Shown one piece after another: positions 1-11,654 of a DNA stretch of 64,000 nt; the first letter of the stretch is position 1; each line of letters begins with the position of its first letter. The stretch comes from Cognaticolwellia beringensis (GTDB lineage: Bacteria > Pseudomonadota > Gammaproteobacteria > Enterobacterales > Alteromonadaceae): positions 1,674,001-1,738,000 of the forward strand of contig NZ_CP020465.1 in NCBI RefSeq assembly GCF_002076895.1. Reading direction: 5' to 3'. Position numbers and translations under genes: made by a program. Under the pieces are notes generated by a model that had not been told where the DNA came from, made no database searches, and saw only the letters and a list, made by a program, of their open reading frames with translations.

Positions 1-176
1 AAACCGTGGTGAGTCGCTGCCAAGCCCTACTTAATAAGCAACCATTACTAAGCCAAAATCAACAACCTTTGCAGTTTCACATTGATGCCTTATGCGTGCA
101 TGGCGACACCCCTAACGCTTTAGAAATGCTTAAAGCGTTACGTGCAACCATTAATAATGCGCAAGGTCTGCGTTAA
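1..176 (+). CDS. pxpA: 5-oxoprolinase subunit A, C-terminal end (partial)
   Basis: This is the last part of a gene cut by the left window edge; the reading frame runs from base 3 to a TAA at 174-176. The visible residues include HIDALCVHGDTPNAL, the conserved C-terminal block of the LamB/YcsF (PxpA) family. PxpA works with PxpB and PxpC in ATP-dependent opening of 5-oxoproline to glutamate in the cytoplasm. The downstream pxpB and pxpC genes, on the same strand and closely spaced, support the assignment and suggest one operon. Only about 57 codons are visible, so nothing can be said about the active site. Confidence 0.85.
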   Translation, partial: TVVSRCQALLNKQPLLSQNQQPLQFHIDALCVHGDTPNALEMLKALRATINNAQGLR

Positions 177-180
177 TAAT

Positions 181-951
181 ATGAATAGTGATCAAAACAG
201 TGATAAAAATGGTGCTAAAAATAGTGCTAACTTTACTATTGAAGTAGTCGCCGAAAATGCTTTACTGCTAAGCTGGCAAGCAAAAATATCGCTTACTCAA
301 CATAATAAAATCATTGCACTACAAGCAATTATTGTAAAACAACTGGGCGAACTCATTCTAGAAACGGTGGCAAGTTATCATTGTTTAATGGTTTATTTTA
401 ACCCTCAAAATAACACTAGCACGCAAGCGATCGAAAAAATAAAGCGTATCGCTAAAACTCATAACGCCGGTTTAGAAAAAGCACACGGTGAAATACCAAA
501 AGTTAAAAGCCTAAATGACGATTGCATCAAAATACCGGTGTACTACGATACTGAACAAGAATGGGATTTAGCCGACGTTGCAAAGCGTTGCAATATGTCG
601 ATAGATAACGTTATTAAACAACACAGTGCTGAAATTTATCATGGTTTTGCGTTAGGTTTTACGCCGGGGTTTTGTTACTTAGCGAGCTTACCCGACAGCT
701 TACATTTACCCAGAAAATCCTCACCACGTATAAAAGTACCTAAAGGTGCCGTAGCCATTGCTGAACAACAAAGTGCTATTTATCCGATTGAAAGCCCGGG
801 TGGCTGGCATATTATCGGCCAAACCCCCTTACCTATGTATGAAAGTAAAAATAGCCAGTTCAATGCCACTATAAACGTTGGGCAAAATGTACAGTTTTAT
901 GCCATTACCAAAGCTGAATTTATAGCGCTACAACAAGGTTTACAGGCATGA
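181..951 (+). CDS. pxpB: 5-oxoprolinase subunit PxpB (KipI family)
   Basis: This 256-residue protein of the KipI/PxpB family carries the family hallmarks HGFALGFTPGFCYLASL and SPGGWHIIGQTP in its C-terminal half. PxpB and PxpC form the carboxylase-like half of the prokaryotic 5-oxoprolinase. I place the start at ATG 181, four bases after the pxpA stop. An in-frame ATG at 142 would overlap pxpA by 35 bases and add 13 residues that look like read-through. The first 25 residues are rich in Asn, Asp and Lys and are probably a disordered extension. The gene overlaps pxpC by four bases (ATGA), indicating translational coupling. Confidence 0.9.
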   Translation: MNSDQNSDKNGAKNSANFTIEVVAENALLLSWQAKISLTQHNKIIALQAIIVKQLGELILETVASYHCLMVYFNPQNNTSTQAIEKIKRIAKTHNAGLEKAHGEIPKVKSLNDDCIKIPVYYDTEQEWDLADVAKRCNMSIDNVIKQHSAEIYHGFALGFTPGFCYLASLPDSLHLPRKSSPRIKVPKGAVAIAEQQSAIYPIESPGGWHIIGQTPLPMYESKNSQFNATINVGQNVQFYAITKAEFIALQQGLQA

Positions 952-2012
952 GCCAAGGTTATCTTGAAATTATCAGCATGAATGGTCAAGCAAGTATTCA
1001 AGATCTTGGCCGTCTTAATGCACAGCACTTAGGGTTTAGTGCTAGTGGCGCCGCCGACGAATTCGCTTTTCTTAGCGCTAATAAGCTTATTAACGATAAA
1101 TTAGCGGCCAATGATATGAGTGTTGAACTACACAATAAACAACGTCATTGTGCCACAATAGAAATTACGCTTGGGCAAGTCAGTTTCGAAGCCAAAGCGG
1201 CTTGTATAATTTCGATAACGGGAGCTGATTGCCAAGCGAAAATTAATAATGTCGCCGTTAATCACTGGCAATGTTATCAACTACAAGCTGGCGACATGCT
1301 AGATTTTTCCATGCCCAAAACCGGTTTGCATAGTTATCTGGCCGTACTCGGTGGTTTTACCTGCCAAAAAGCACAACAACCCTGGTTAGGAAGTTACGCT
1401 CAAACTATCAATGAAATGGCCTTAGGCTTTACAGGCGAAAAGTTAACGGTTGGCAGTAAACTGTATTTTTCAGCGCAAACTAAAGGGTTAACTGAGTCAG
1501 CATCAGAAAAAATAAATAAGCCAAAAGAAGCAAACAAACCATTCAAAGCACCGAGTCAATTTTACGCTCAGCAAAATCTGACATTACGGATTATGCCCAG
1601 CAGCTTATTTTTACAAATGAGTAGCGATCAACAACAACAATTTTTAAGCACCGAATATATTATTTCGCCTGATAGCAACCGCATGGGTTATCGTCTCAGC
1701 GTTTCGCCTGCACAAATATTATTAACCAAATCAGCCAACGAAAAAATACTGTCTGAGCAGTTACGCAGCCGTTGTTTATTATCAATGCCAGTGACATATG
1801 GCATGGTGCAATTTCCTGACAACGAACAACCTATAGTGTTAATGAAAGAGCGACAAACCATGGGGGGTTATCCGGTACTTGGTACCGTAATGCAAACTGA
1901 CTTATTTCGCTTAAGCCAAATGCGCCCAGGCGAAAAAGTCAGCTTCACTCTCATTAACCATCAACAAGCCCAACAACAATTAATCGCATTTCACCAAAAG
2001 TTCCGTCCATAA
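948..2012 (+). CDS. pxpC: 5-oxoprolinase subunit PxpC (KipA family)
   Basis: This 354-residue biotin-dependent-carboxylase-like protein belongs to the KipA/PxpC family. Visible signatures are the N-terminal ASIQDLGR and GFSASGAADEFA blocks and the C-terminal VQFPDNEQPIVLMKERQTMG and GYPVLGTVMQTDL blocks. Together with PxpA and PxpB it cleaves 5-oxoproline to glutamate using ATP. The start overlaps the pxpB stop in an ATGA junction. A Lys/Glu-rich insertion at about residues 180-205 separates the two family halves and is probably a surface linker. Length is normal for the family. Confidence 0.92.
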   Translation: MSQGYLEIISMNGQASIQDLGRLNAQHLGFSASGAADEFAFLSANKLINDKLAANDMSVELHNKQRHCATIEITLGQVSFEAKAACIISITGADCQAKINNVAVNHWQCYQLQAGDMLDFSMPKTGLHSYLAVLGGFTCQKAQQPWLGSYAQTINEMALGFTGEKLTVGSKLYFSAQTKGLTESASEKINKPKEANKPFKAPSQFYAQQNLTLRIMPSSLFLQMSSDQQQQFLSTEYIISPDSNRMGYRLSVSPAQILLTKSANEKILSEQLRSRCLLSMPVTYGMVQFPDNEQPIVLMKERQTMGGYPVLGTVMQTDLFRLSQMRPGEKVSFTLINHQQAQQQLIAFHQKFRP

Positions 2013-2126
2013 TTCTGATCGTGATGTGTTTCAGTGCTTTAATCAGAGTGTTTAAAGGTAGAATGGCGATCAATAAAAGATTAGAATAATGTCCGTTTTA
2101 CGATTTAGTCTTACGCAGGTGTTTTT

Positions 2127-2732
2127 TTGTTACTAATGATCGACAATTACGACTCTTTTACTTTTAACCTAGTACATTATTTTCAGGCGCTAGGGCAGCA
2201 AGTTAAAGTCTGTAGAAACGATGAAATAAGCTTAGCTGCAATCGAAGCGTTAGCGCCCCAATATATTGTTATTTCACCAGGTCCTTGCGACCCAGATGCT
2301 GCCGGTTTGTCACTCGCGATAATCGAAAGATTTAAAGGTCGCATTGCCATACTTGGCGTTTGCTTAGGGCATCAATGCATCGCCCAGCACTTCGGTGCTA
2401 GAGTCATTAAAGCAAAGAAAGTTATGCACGGTAAAACCAGTATCATTAACCATAATGAACAGGGATTATTTGCCGCTTTAAAGCAGCCATTAACGGTCAC
2501 GCGATATCACTCGTTAATTGTAGATATAGATTCTTTACCTGATGAGCTAGAAATAACAGCTTGGGTAACTGAAAATGGTCAGCAAGAAATCATGGCCTTA
2601 CAACATAAACAATTAGCCATCGCTAGTGTGCAATTTCATCCTGAATCTGTGTTAACAGAACAAGGTCATCAATTATTACAAAACTTTATTGACCAATATG
2701 CAATTCAAATAGATGATAATAAAAGCGCCTAA
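2127..2732 (+). CDS. pabA: Aminodeoxychorismate/anthranilate synthase component II (glutaminase)
   Basis: This 201-residue class I glutamine amidotransferase supplies ammonia for conversion of chorismate to 4-amino-4-deoxychorismate (folate) or anthranilate (tryptophan). Visible motifs are [10 protein letters not shown] at the start, PGPCDP, the nucleophile elbow GVCLGHQC and the C-terminal catalytic SVQFHPES. I accept the TTG start at 2127 because it gives the usual [11 protein letters not shown] beginning and follows CAGGTG at about 6 bases; the next ATG is at 2136. The stand-alone location beside argD, away from trp genes, favours the pabA role, as in Vibrio and Shewanella. The two roles cannot be separated from sequence alone. 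Confidence 0.9.
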   Translation: MLLMIDNYDSFTFNLVHYFQALGQQVKVCRNDEISLAAIEALAPQYIVISPGPCDPDAAGLSLAIIERFKGRIAILGVCLGHQCIAQHFGARVIKAKKVMHGKTSIINHNEQGLFAALKQPLTVTRYHSLIVDIDSLPDELEITAWVTENGQQEIMALQHKQLAIASVQFHPESVLTEQGHQLLQNFIDQYAIQIDDNKSA

Positions 2733-2811
2733 TGAAATAAGCTAACAGGCCGATAACTGAGCTAACCTCACAAATTATTAACTAATAACGAAAACCAACA
2801 ATGAAGTCCTG

Positions 2812-3957
2812 ATGCAAATATTTGAAAATAACAAGTTAGTCCAACCTATATACAGTCGCATGCTCAGCCTCGCGATCAGTAAAGATTTTGCCAATCAAAA
2901 AAATGGCAAAATAAATATGTCTCAGCATCAAGACAGTGAGCAGTTTAACCGTCGACGAGAGTTATTGGCGGTAGAAGAAGAAGCACACAAAAATAAAATT
3001 ATTCAAGCGCACGGCCATGAACACTTTAAAACACAGGTGAAAAATAAATTTTTTAAGCGTGTAGATATCCAAGTTAATAAAGAGTTTGATAATAAAGAAA
3101 ATCTCTACATGAATGTGCTAAAAATAGAAGATGCCGCCCCTTCTATTATGGAAATACTGGCAGTAAAAGCAGCCAGTATTAATCGCATCACCCCCTTAGC
3201 TAAATCATTACCTTGGCTATGTAGCGAATTAATAAACTTGGTTAACAAACCCCAATATCGTAAACGCTCAGATATACAAGTAACTGAGCCAAATTTAGCG
3301 CTAAGTTATGTTGGCTTAGATAACCTTAAATTGGTTATGCCAACATTTATGCTAAAGCATTGGTTACCTACTAGCACCTCGCCTTACCCCCTAATGAAAC
3401 GGAAACTATGGAACGATAGTTTATCTATTGCGTTAGCCTCTCAGTTATTAGCCAAAGAACAAGGTTTAGACGAATTTACCGCATTTACCGCCGGCATGTT
3501 AAGCAATTTAGGCTTATTAGCCGTTACCCGCGGCTTTTTAAATACTTATAGCAATCTATATACTCAAGAGCTGAAAGCCGCTTATGACAGTAAAGATAAA
3601 AAACTGCACGACATATTAGCGACTCTCGACACAGCGCCAGAATTATTATTAGAACAACTGCTACTGCGCAGTAGTAACGTGGCTGCAGACATGGTCGAAC
3701 TCATGCGCTTTGATCGCTTACAAATTACTGAGCCGTTATTCGATCTTGCCTACGCAACTGACATAGATCATATGTGTCCAATTGCTAAGCTCGTTACTAA
3801 AGCCAAAGCTTATGTTGCGTTTAGAGGCTTAGCAAAAGAAAACCTCATCAGCACTGAAGAAGCAAAAATATTGCTAACCGCAGGTCGGTTGACCAAAAAT
3901 GATATTGCCTTATTAAAGAAAAGCGATATCGATCACATAAAGCTAATTTTTAATTAA
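2812..3957 (+). CDS. HDOD domain-containing signalling protein
   Basis: This 381-residue protein has a charged N-terminal part (about 1-105) with no recognised domain and then an HDOD domain, roughly residues 110-330. Features of HDOD are the run IMEILAVKAASINRITPLAKS and the helix around LWNDSLSIALASQLLAKEQG followed by AGMLSNLGLLAV. HDOD proteins are HD-like domains that have usually lost phosphodiesterase activity and act as scaffolds in signalling. No signal peptide or membrane helix is seen. The start at 2812 has no strong ribosome site. The gene lies between pabA and argD on the same strand; this conserved placement gives no functional clue. Confidence 0.8.
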   Translation: MQIFENNKLVQPIYSRMLSLAISKDFANQKNGKINMSQHQDSEQFNRRRELLAVEEEAHKNKIIQAHGHEHFKTQVKNKFFKRVDIQVNKEFDNKENLYMNVLKIEDAAPSIMEILAVKAASINRITPLAKSLPWLCSELINLVNKPQYRKRSDIQVTEPNLALSYVGLDNLKLVMPTFMLKHWLPTSTSPYPLMKRKLWNDSLSIALASQLLAKEQGLDEFTAFTAGMLSNLGLLAVTRGFLNTYSNLYTQELKAAYDSKDKKLHDILATLDTAPELLLEQLLLRSSNVAADMVELMRFDRLQITEPLFDLAYATDIDHMCPIAKLVTKAKAYVAFRGLAKENLISTEEAKILLTAGRLTKNDIALLKKSDIDHIKLIFN

Positions 3958-5655
<1,698 letters not shown>

Positions 5656-5672
5656 GCCTTCCTTTATTATAG

Positions 5673-5708
5673 CGTTCAAATACCGGTGACTATTACGGTG
5701 TTTGAACG
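5673..5708 (+). other. Intercistronic hairpin between argD and astA
   Basis: The arms CGTTCAAATACCG (5674-5686 region) and CGGTGTTTGAACG pair over 13 positions with one G-U wobble around a 10-base loop. No T-run follows, so it is unlikely to be a simple terminator. It sits 19 bases before the astA start, where it could act in mRNA processing or partial attenuation. That role is inferred from position only. Confidence 0.6.
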
Positions 5709-5726
5709 TCTCATTGAGAGTTTTCT

Positions 5727-6743
5727 ATGATTATTATTCGCCCTATTCAAAGCAGCGATTACGATGCACTTCATCGCATTGCTGTGGAGTCAGGACACGG
5801 TTTCACATCACTACCGGTCAACGAAAAACTGCTGAAAAACCGCATTTCTCACGCGGAAGCTTCTTTCAACAGCTCGGTAACTGAGCCAGGTAATGAAGGT
5901 TACCTGTTTGTTATGGAAGATACCAAAACCGGTGCAGTAGTTGGCACGAGTGGTATTGAAGCGGCTGTTGGTCTAGATGATGCATTTTACCATTACCATT
6001 TAGGTAAGGTTGTGCACAGCTCTCGTGAGCTTAATATTTACAACACCGTTGAAACATTATCTTTATGTAATGACTATACTGGCGCCTCTGAAATTTGTAC
6101 TTTGTTTTTGAGCGAAAGCCACCGTAAAAATCGTAACGGACGCTTGTTATCGCGTTTTCGCTTTCTATTTATGGCCGAGCACACCGAACGTTTTGCTGAT
6201 ACGGTCATCGCAGAAATGCGCGGTGTTTCAGACGAATCTGGCGCATCACCATTTTGGAAATGGTTAGAAGAGCATTTCTTTTCGCTCGACTTCCCCACGG
6301 CTGACTACCTTACAGGCATAGGTAAAAAAGTATTTATTGCTGAATTAATGCCTAAGTACCCAATTTACGTTAATTTGTTGAGCCCTGAAGCACAAAAAGT
6401 TATCAACAAGGTACATCCAAAAACAGTACCCGCATTAAGATTACTTGAAGCTGAAGGCTTCTCACGTCGCGGTTATGTTGATATTTTTGATGCCGGCCCA
6501 ACGGTTGAAACACAAACAGCCTTAGTGAAAACTGTACGTCAGAGCCAAAAATGCCAAGTTATCATTGGCGATGTAGTAAACGATAATAAATATATTATTT
6601 GTAACGACAAAATTGCAGATTTTAGAGCAACGCAAGCACCAGTTTTATTACGAGAAACCGCCAAACAAGTGGTGATATCGCAGGCGGTTGCAGATGCGCT
6701 AATGGTTAACGAAGGAGACTGGGTGCGCCTAGTTTCAAATTAA
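5727..6743 (+). CDS. astA: Arginine N-succinyltransferase
   Basis: This 338-residue protein of the AstA/AruG family uses succinyl-CoA to succinylate arginine, the first step of the AST pathway. It begins MIIIRPIQSSDYDALHRIA and contains the typical ETLSLCNDYTGASEICTLFL and FLSESHRKNRNGRLLSRFRF blocks, near the family's usual length of about 340. The ATG at 5727 follows a GAGAG stretch. The gene lies 71 bases after argD and 49 bases before astD on the same strand, so co-transcription is likely. An ORF overlapping from 5702 in another frame is a shadow. Confidence 0.94.
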   Translation: MIIIRPIQSSDYDALHRIAVESGHGFTSLPVNEKLLKNRISHAEASFNSSVTEPGNEGYLFVMEDTKTGAVVGTSGIEAAVGLDDAFYHYHLGKVVHSSRELNIYNTVETLSLCNDYTGASEICTLFLSESHRKNRNGRLLSRFRFLFMAEHTERFADTVIAEMRGVSDESGASPFWKWLEEHFFSLDFPTADYLTGIGKKVFIAELMPKYPIYVNLLSPEAQKVINKVHPKTVPALRLLEAEGFSRRGYVDIFDAGPTVETQTALVKTVRQSQKCQVIIGDVVNDNKYIICNDKIADFRATQAPVLLRETAKQVVISQAVADALMVNEGDWVRLVSN

Positions 6744-6789
6744 GCATTACGCAAAACACATGACTCGCGATACACGCGCAGAGGAATAA

Positions 6790-8265
<1,476 letters not shown>

Positions 8266-8305
8266 ACAGTAAAATTTACACTTAATGAAATACTACTGCC
8301 CAATA

Positions 8306-8335
8306 AAAAAAGCTGGGATCCGTCCCGGCTTTTTC
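8306..8335 (+). terminator. Rho-independent terminator after astD
   Basis: The stem AGCTGGGA/TCCCGGCT has one G-U wobble and a four-base loop, and is flanked by an A-run and a T-run (AAAAAAAGCTGGGA then TCCCGGCTTTTT). It ends the argD-astA-astD unit and could work in both directions. Confidence 0.85.
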
Positions 8336-8543
8336 AAAAATATCGATCAAATATAGTCGCTAACTCTGAGTGCCTATTCATCACGCTATCCTAAATATTC
8401 TCTCCTTAACAAGTAAATGCCTGAGTTAAATACTTAGCTATTTAATAAGTTAAAAACCTTTTTGAAGAATAAATAGCCTTGCATATCACTCAACCGACTT
8501 TAGCAATCGACACAAATTTAATTTATGCATTTAGGAAATAAAC

Positions 8544-9338
8544 ATGACTCCCGTTAAGAATTTATTTAACAATATTTGGCAAAACTATTTAGAAGTTACA
8601 CCGTCAGCTGACAAAGTACATCAACTTTTAAGCACCGGTGACGAACTAATCAACGACCACGTTGCTTATCGCACCTTTAATATTGCTAAAGTTAATATCG
8701 CAAAAATTTCAGCACACCTGCTTAACTTAGGTTACAAAGAATGTGGTGAATATCATTTTGAAGCGAAAAAACTCTATGCAAAGCACTTTGAGCACACAGA
8801 TACTAACTTGCCGAAAGTTTTTATCAGCGAACTATTAGTAGAAGAGTTTTCTCCACGTGTACAAGCAATCATAGAAAAAATGGTCGCTGGCATAAACGAA
8901 GCTGATATTAACGTTGAAAGCTTTTTATACTCAGGTACGCACTGGCAAGTGAGTCACCAAGAATACTTAGATTTACTCGCTGAAAGCGAATATGCGGCAT
9001 GGGTTGCTGCATGGGGTTACCGCGCTAACCATTTCACGGTAAGCATTAACCATTTATCAAACTATGATTCAATTGAAGCCGTTAATGCTGCAGTTAAAGC
9101 CGGTGGCTTTACGCTAAATACTACTGGCGGTGAAATAAAAGGCGATGAGGCCGTTAAACTAGAACAATCTTCTACCATGGCCGATCACGTGTTAGTTGAG
9201 TTTTCTGATAAAACAGTCGCCATTCCTAGCTGTTTTTACGAGTTTGCCAAACGCTATCCTATGGAAAACGGCGAGTTGTACACCGGGTTTGTGGCTGCTT
9301 CTGCCGATAAAATCTTTGAAAGTACTAACGCTGCTTAA
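8544..9338 (+). CDS. DUF1338 (HglS/YdcJ-like) 2-oxoacid dioxygenase/decarboxylase family protein
   Basis: This 264-residue protein belongs to DUF1338, a non-haem iron family whose characterised member HglS (YdcJ) converts 2-oxoadipate to 2-hydroxyglutarate. Candidate metal ligands are H39 in NDHVAYRTFN, H163 in GYRANHFTVSINHL and a glutamate near E219 in DHVLVEFSD. The C-terminal signature is IPSCFYEFAKRYPM. It is shorter than YdcJ (about 450) and matches the short DUF1338 type often found next to astD in marine gammaproteobacteria. A terminator separates it from astD, so it probably has its own promoter. A role in arginine or lysine breakdown is inferred from context; the substrate is unknown. 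Confidence 0.8.
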   Translation: MTPVKNLFNNIWQNYLEVTPSADKVHQLLSTGDELINDHVAYRTFNIAKVNIAKISAHLLNLGYKECGEYHFEAKKLYAKHFEHTDTNLPKVFISELLVEEFSPRVQAIIEKMVAGINEADINVESFLYSGTHWQVSHQEYLDLLAESEYAAWVAAWGYRANHFTVSINHLSNYDSIEAVNAAVKAGGFTLNTTGGEIKGDEAVKLEQSSTMADHVLVEFSDKTVAIPSCFYEFAKRYPMENGELYTGFVAASADKIFESTNAA

Positions 9339-9352
9339 TTAAACGATAAACC

Positions 9353-9398
9353 AGTTCACCAAAAGCCACATGGGTTTTGGTGAACTTTAGCTTTTTTC
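9353..9398 (+). terminator. Rho-independent terminator after the DUF1338 gene
   Basis: The arms AGTTCACCAAAA and TTTTGGTGAACT form a perfect 12-bp stem with a 10-base loop, followed by TTAGCTTTTTT. Confidence 0.85.
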
Positions 9399-9480
9399 TT
9401 GTCTTTTACCTTTCTTTAACTCCAAATCAACATCATATTGTAGTAATCTTTATACTCCATTTTTTGATGTAGATAACAAA

Positions 9481-10941
9481 TTGACTGACTTAGAACTGGC
9501 CAACAGTGTCTTAAAAGATGTAAAAACTCAACAGCGCACTAGCGCCGCAAAAAGCATCCAAGCATTATTAGATAAGGATGCGGATCTTAAAGAAAATTGG
9601 GGTGCGATAACAAGACTAGCCATATCGATAGGTGAGTATAAAAACGCCGTACAATGCAGCAAAAAATATTTAGCTATTTCGCCAAAAGAAGCAAAACGCA
9701 TTATTCAATGTGCCGCAATATTAGCAGAGTGTAGAGAAATAAAAGCAGCTATTGAACTTGTAAACCCGCTTCTGCAAGAAAAAAACACGCCTGACGTGCT
9801 GCACTTTTTAGGCACGACTCATAGCCAAATAGGCAATATAGAACTCGCTAAAAAATACTTAGTCGAACTCGTTAAAGTGGCGCCTAAATCAGCGATATCT
9901 TGGCTAACACTGGCTGCTATTCATCAGTTTTCAGAAAATGATGAGCTCTATACTCAAATTACCACCATGCAAAAGCAGTTTGAGCATGACAAAAGTACAC
10001 ACAATGCGCCATTTTGGTTTGCGTTAGGTAAGGCCGCGCTAGACGTAAAAAATGAGCAACAGGCATTCGATTATTTCTCACGCGGTTGCCGTTTAATGCA
10101 TAATGAAAAGTCTTACCTTCCCAAACAACACAATGACTTTATCAATGACATTATTAGTCATCAAAATGCCGAATATTTAACGACATTACCCAGCTTAGAA
10201 CAAGCTGAAAGCTGTCCGCCAGTATTTATAATCGGTTTACCGCGCAGTGGCACTACTTTACTGCAGCAAATGCTCAGTGCACATAGTGCAATTGGTCAAG
10301 GCGGTGAATTAAAGTACTTAAGTTATTCAACTGCGGAAATTGGTCAGGCTAAACTTAATAAATTAGCGGATAACGAGCCAGCAGATAACTTAGCCGTCTT
10401 TAAAAAGATACACGCTGATTATCAACACTTACGCGCGCAACAATTTAGCTTAGACAAACCTATGGTCGATAAAACATTAAGTCTTAATCATCATTTAGGC
10501 TTAATATCTAAAGTTTTCCCAAGCGCCGCTATTATTCGCATTACCAGAAACCCAGCAGATAATGCTTGGTCTTGTTTCCGTAACTTCTTCAATCAAGGTC
10601 TAGGCTGGAGCTACGACTTAGAGAATATTGCTGAGTTCTTTCATCATGAAAACCGACTTGCTAAGCATTGGCAGACATTGTTAGGTGATAGAATATTAGA
10701 AATTAGTTATGAAGATCTTATTAACAAGCCTGAAGACACATTAAAACAGTGCCTGGACCACATGGGCTTAGCTTATGAAGCAGAAATGTTAGCCTTTTAC
10801 CAAAATAATGCTTTAGTGCAAACAGCGAGTGTTGGACAAGTTAGAAAGCCGCTAAATAAAGCTTCAATTAATACAAATCACTCAGTGCAAGAGCACTTAA
10901 CTCCATTTAACAAGCGCCTTCAAGCACTAGAAAGCGATTAA
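9481..10941 (+). CDS. TPR repeat-containing sulfotransferase
   Basis: This 486-residue protein has about 200 N-terminal residues of helical TPR-type repeats (for example DVLHFLGTTHSQIGNIELAKKYL) followed by a sulfotransferase domain at about 245-475. The 5-prime-phosphosulfate loop is FIIGLPRSGTTLLQQML (from about residue 250), and the 3-prime-phosphate region is RITRNPADNAWSCFRNFF. It should transfer sulfate from PAPS; the acceptor is not predictable. No signal peptide is seen, so it is probably cytoplasmic. The start used is TTG 9481, with only a weak ribosome site. This architecture is common in Colwellia and Shewanella. Confidence 0.85.
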   Translation: MTDLELANSVLKDVKTQQRTSAAKSIQALLDKDADLKENWGAITRLAISIGEYKNAVQCSKKYLAISPKEAKRIIQCAAILAECREIKAAIELVNPLLQEKNTPDVLHFLGTTHSQIGNIELAKKYLVELVKVAPKSAISWLTLAAIHQFSENDELYTQITTMQKQFEHDKSTHNAPFWFALGKAALDVKNEQQAFDYFSRGCRLMHNEKSYLPKQHNDFINDIISHQNAEYLTTLPSLEQAESCPPVFIIGLPRSGTTLLQQMLSAHSAIGQGGELKYLSYSTAEIGQAKLNKLADNEPADNLAVFKKIHADYQHLRAQQFSLDKPMVDKTLSLNHHLGLISKVFPSAAIIRITRNPADNAWSCFRNFFNQGLGWSYDLENIAEFFHHENRLAKHWQTLLGDRILEISYEDLINKPEDTLKQCLDHMGLAYEAEMLAFYQNNALVQTASVGQVRKPLNKASINTNHSVQEHLTPFNKRLQALESD

Positions 10942-10949
10942 AATGATGC

Positions 10950-10990
10950 GATAGAGTTATCGTGATGAAACTATAACTCTATCGTTTTAT
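10950..10990 (+). terminator. Terminator after the TPR-sulfotransferase gene
   Basis: The inverted repeat GATAGAGTTAT/ATAACTCTATC (11 bp, perfect) has a 12-base loop and is followed by GTTTTATTGTCTT. It starts 9 bases after the stop codon. Confidence 0.75.
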
Positions 10991-11033
10991 TGTCTTACCT
11001 AAACTACTTAACGGCAATATTTTAATGGCAATA

Positions 11034-11354
11034 TTAATTTTTTGCTAAATCTGTAATAGAAGTCCTATGTTCGCTACGATCTAAAATTCTCAGCATAGCA
11101 TCAGCATTGCGGCCATGCTGTTGAACAAAAGTCAAAATACTCACACCATTACACTGCACATTGTTCACAATAAATGGCTTGCTATATCCCGATGACTTAA
11201 TATTGTTGTGCATTGCTGCGCGATTGCCCGCTAGCGCGGTCATACATAATTCCGTGATATTAGAATTATCTGCTGCAATCATCTCATTGGCTTGACTCAC
11301 TGCAGACGTAGCACCGATTATACACATGGCTAAAAATAATTTTTTTACCGTCAT
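11034..11354 (-). CDS. DUF3718 family periplasmic protein
   Basis: This is a 106-residue protein with a cleavable signal peptide (MTVKKLFLAMCIIGATSAVSQA, cut before NEM). The mature part carries the DUF3718 pattern: ELCMTALAGNRAAMHNNIKS, then IVNNVQCNGVSILTFVQQHG. The two cysteines, in ELC and VQC, could form a disulfide after export. No function is known for the family, which is typical of Alteromonadales and Vibrionales. The gene is monocistronic and convergent with the sulfotransferase gene. Its C-terminal DRSEHRTSITDLAKN tail matches the family ending. Confidence 0.75.
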   Translation of the reverse strand: MTVKKLFLAMCIIGATSAVSQANEMIAADNSNITELCMTALAGNRAAMHNNIKSSGYSKPFIVNNVQCNGVSILTFVQQHGRNADAMLRILDRSEHRTSITDLAKN

Positions 11355-11654
11355 TTTTACTCTCCTAAAAATATTGAATTAAACACCCAAACAACTTTGT
11401 TTATAAATAGTGGCTTAAATTTTCAGAAAAGTTGTAACGAACAGCTAGGGAGATGTAAGTAAAAAACCTTTATTGGTTGTAGTAGTTAAAGGTATTTGAT
11501 GCCGAAAGACCGCTTAACTCGCTGTAATTCAGGTTGAATATCAACAATAGTGATAAACCAAGTGCAGATACACCTGCTTACAGTTCGTAAACTCCAGACA
11601 TAAAAAAACCTCGCTAGGCGAGGTTTTTATTTCAAAAGTTTAACAAGCTGTTAA
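11355..11654. other. Intergenic region between the DUF3718 gene and the TonB receptor
   Basis: I see no gene in these 300 bases. The right part holds the receptor's terminator at 11602-11628. The left part should carry the promoter of the minus-strand DUF3718 gene. Confidence 0.5.
11602..11628 (-). terminator. Rho-independent terminator of the TonB receptor gene
   Basis: The stem AAAACCTCGC/GCGAGGTTTT around a short TAG loop is flanked by A- and T-runs. It lies about 30 bases beyond the stop of the minus-strand receptor and looks usable in both directions. Confidence 0.85.

Noticed and set aside
142..180. Longer pxpB start at ATG 142
   Set aside because: It would overlap the clearly coding pxpA end by 35 bases; the added residues do not resemble PxpB.
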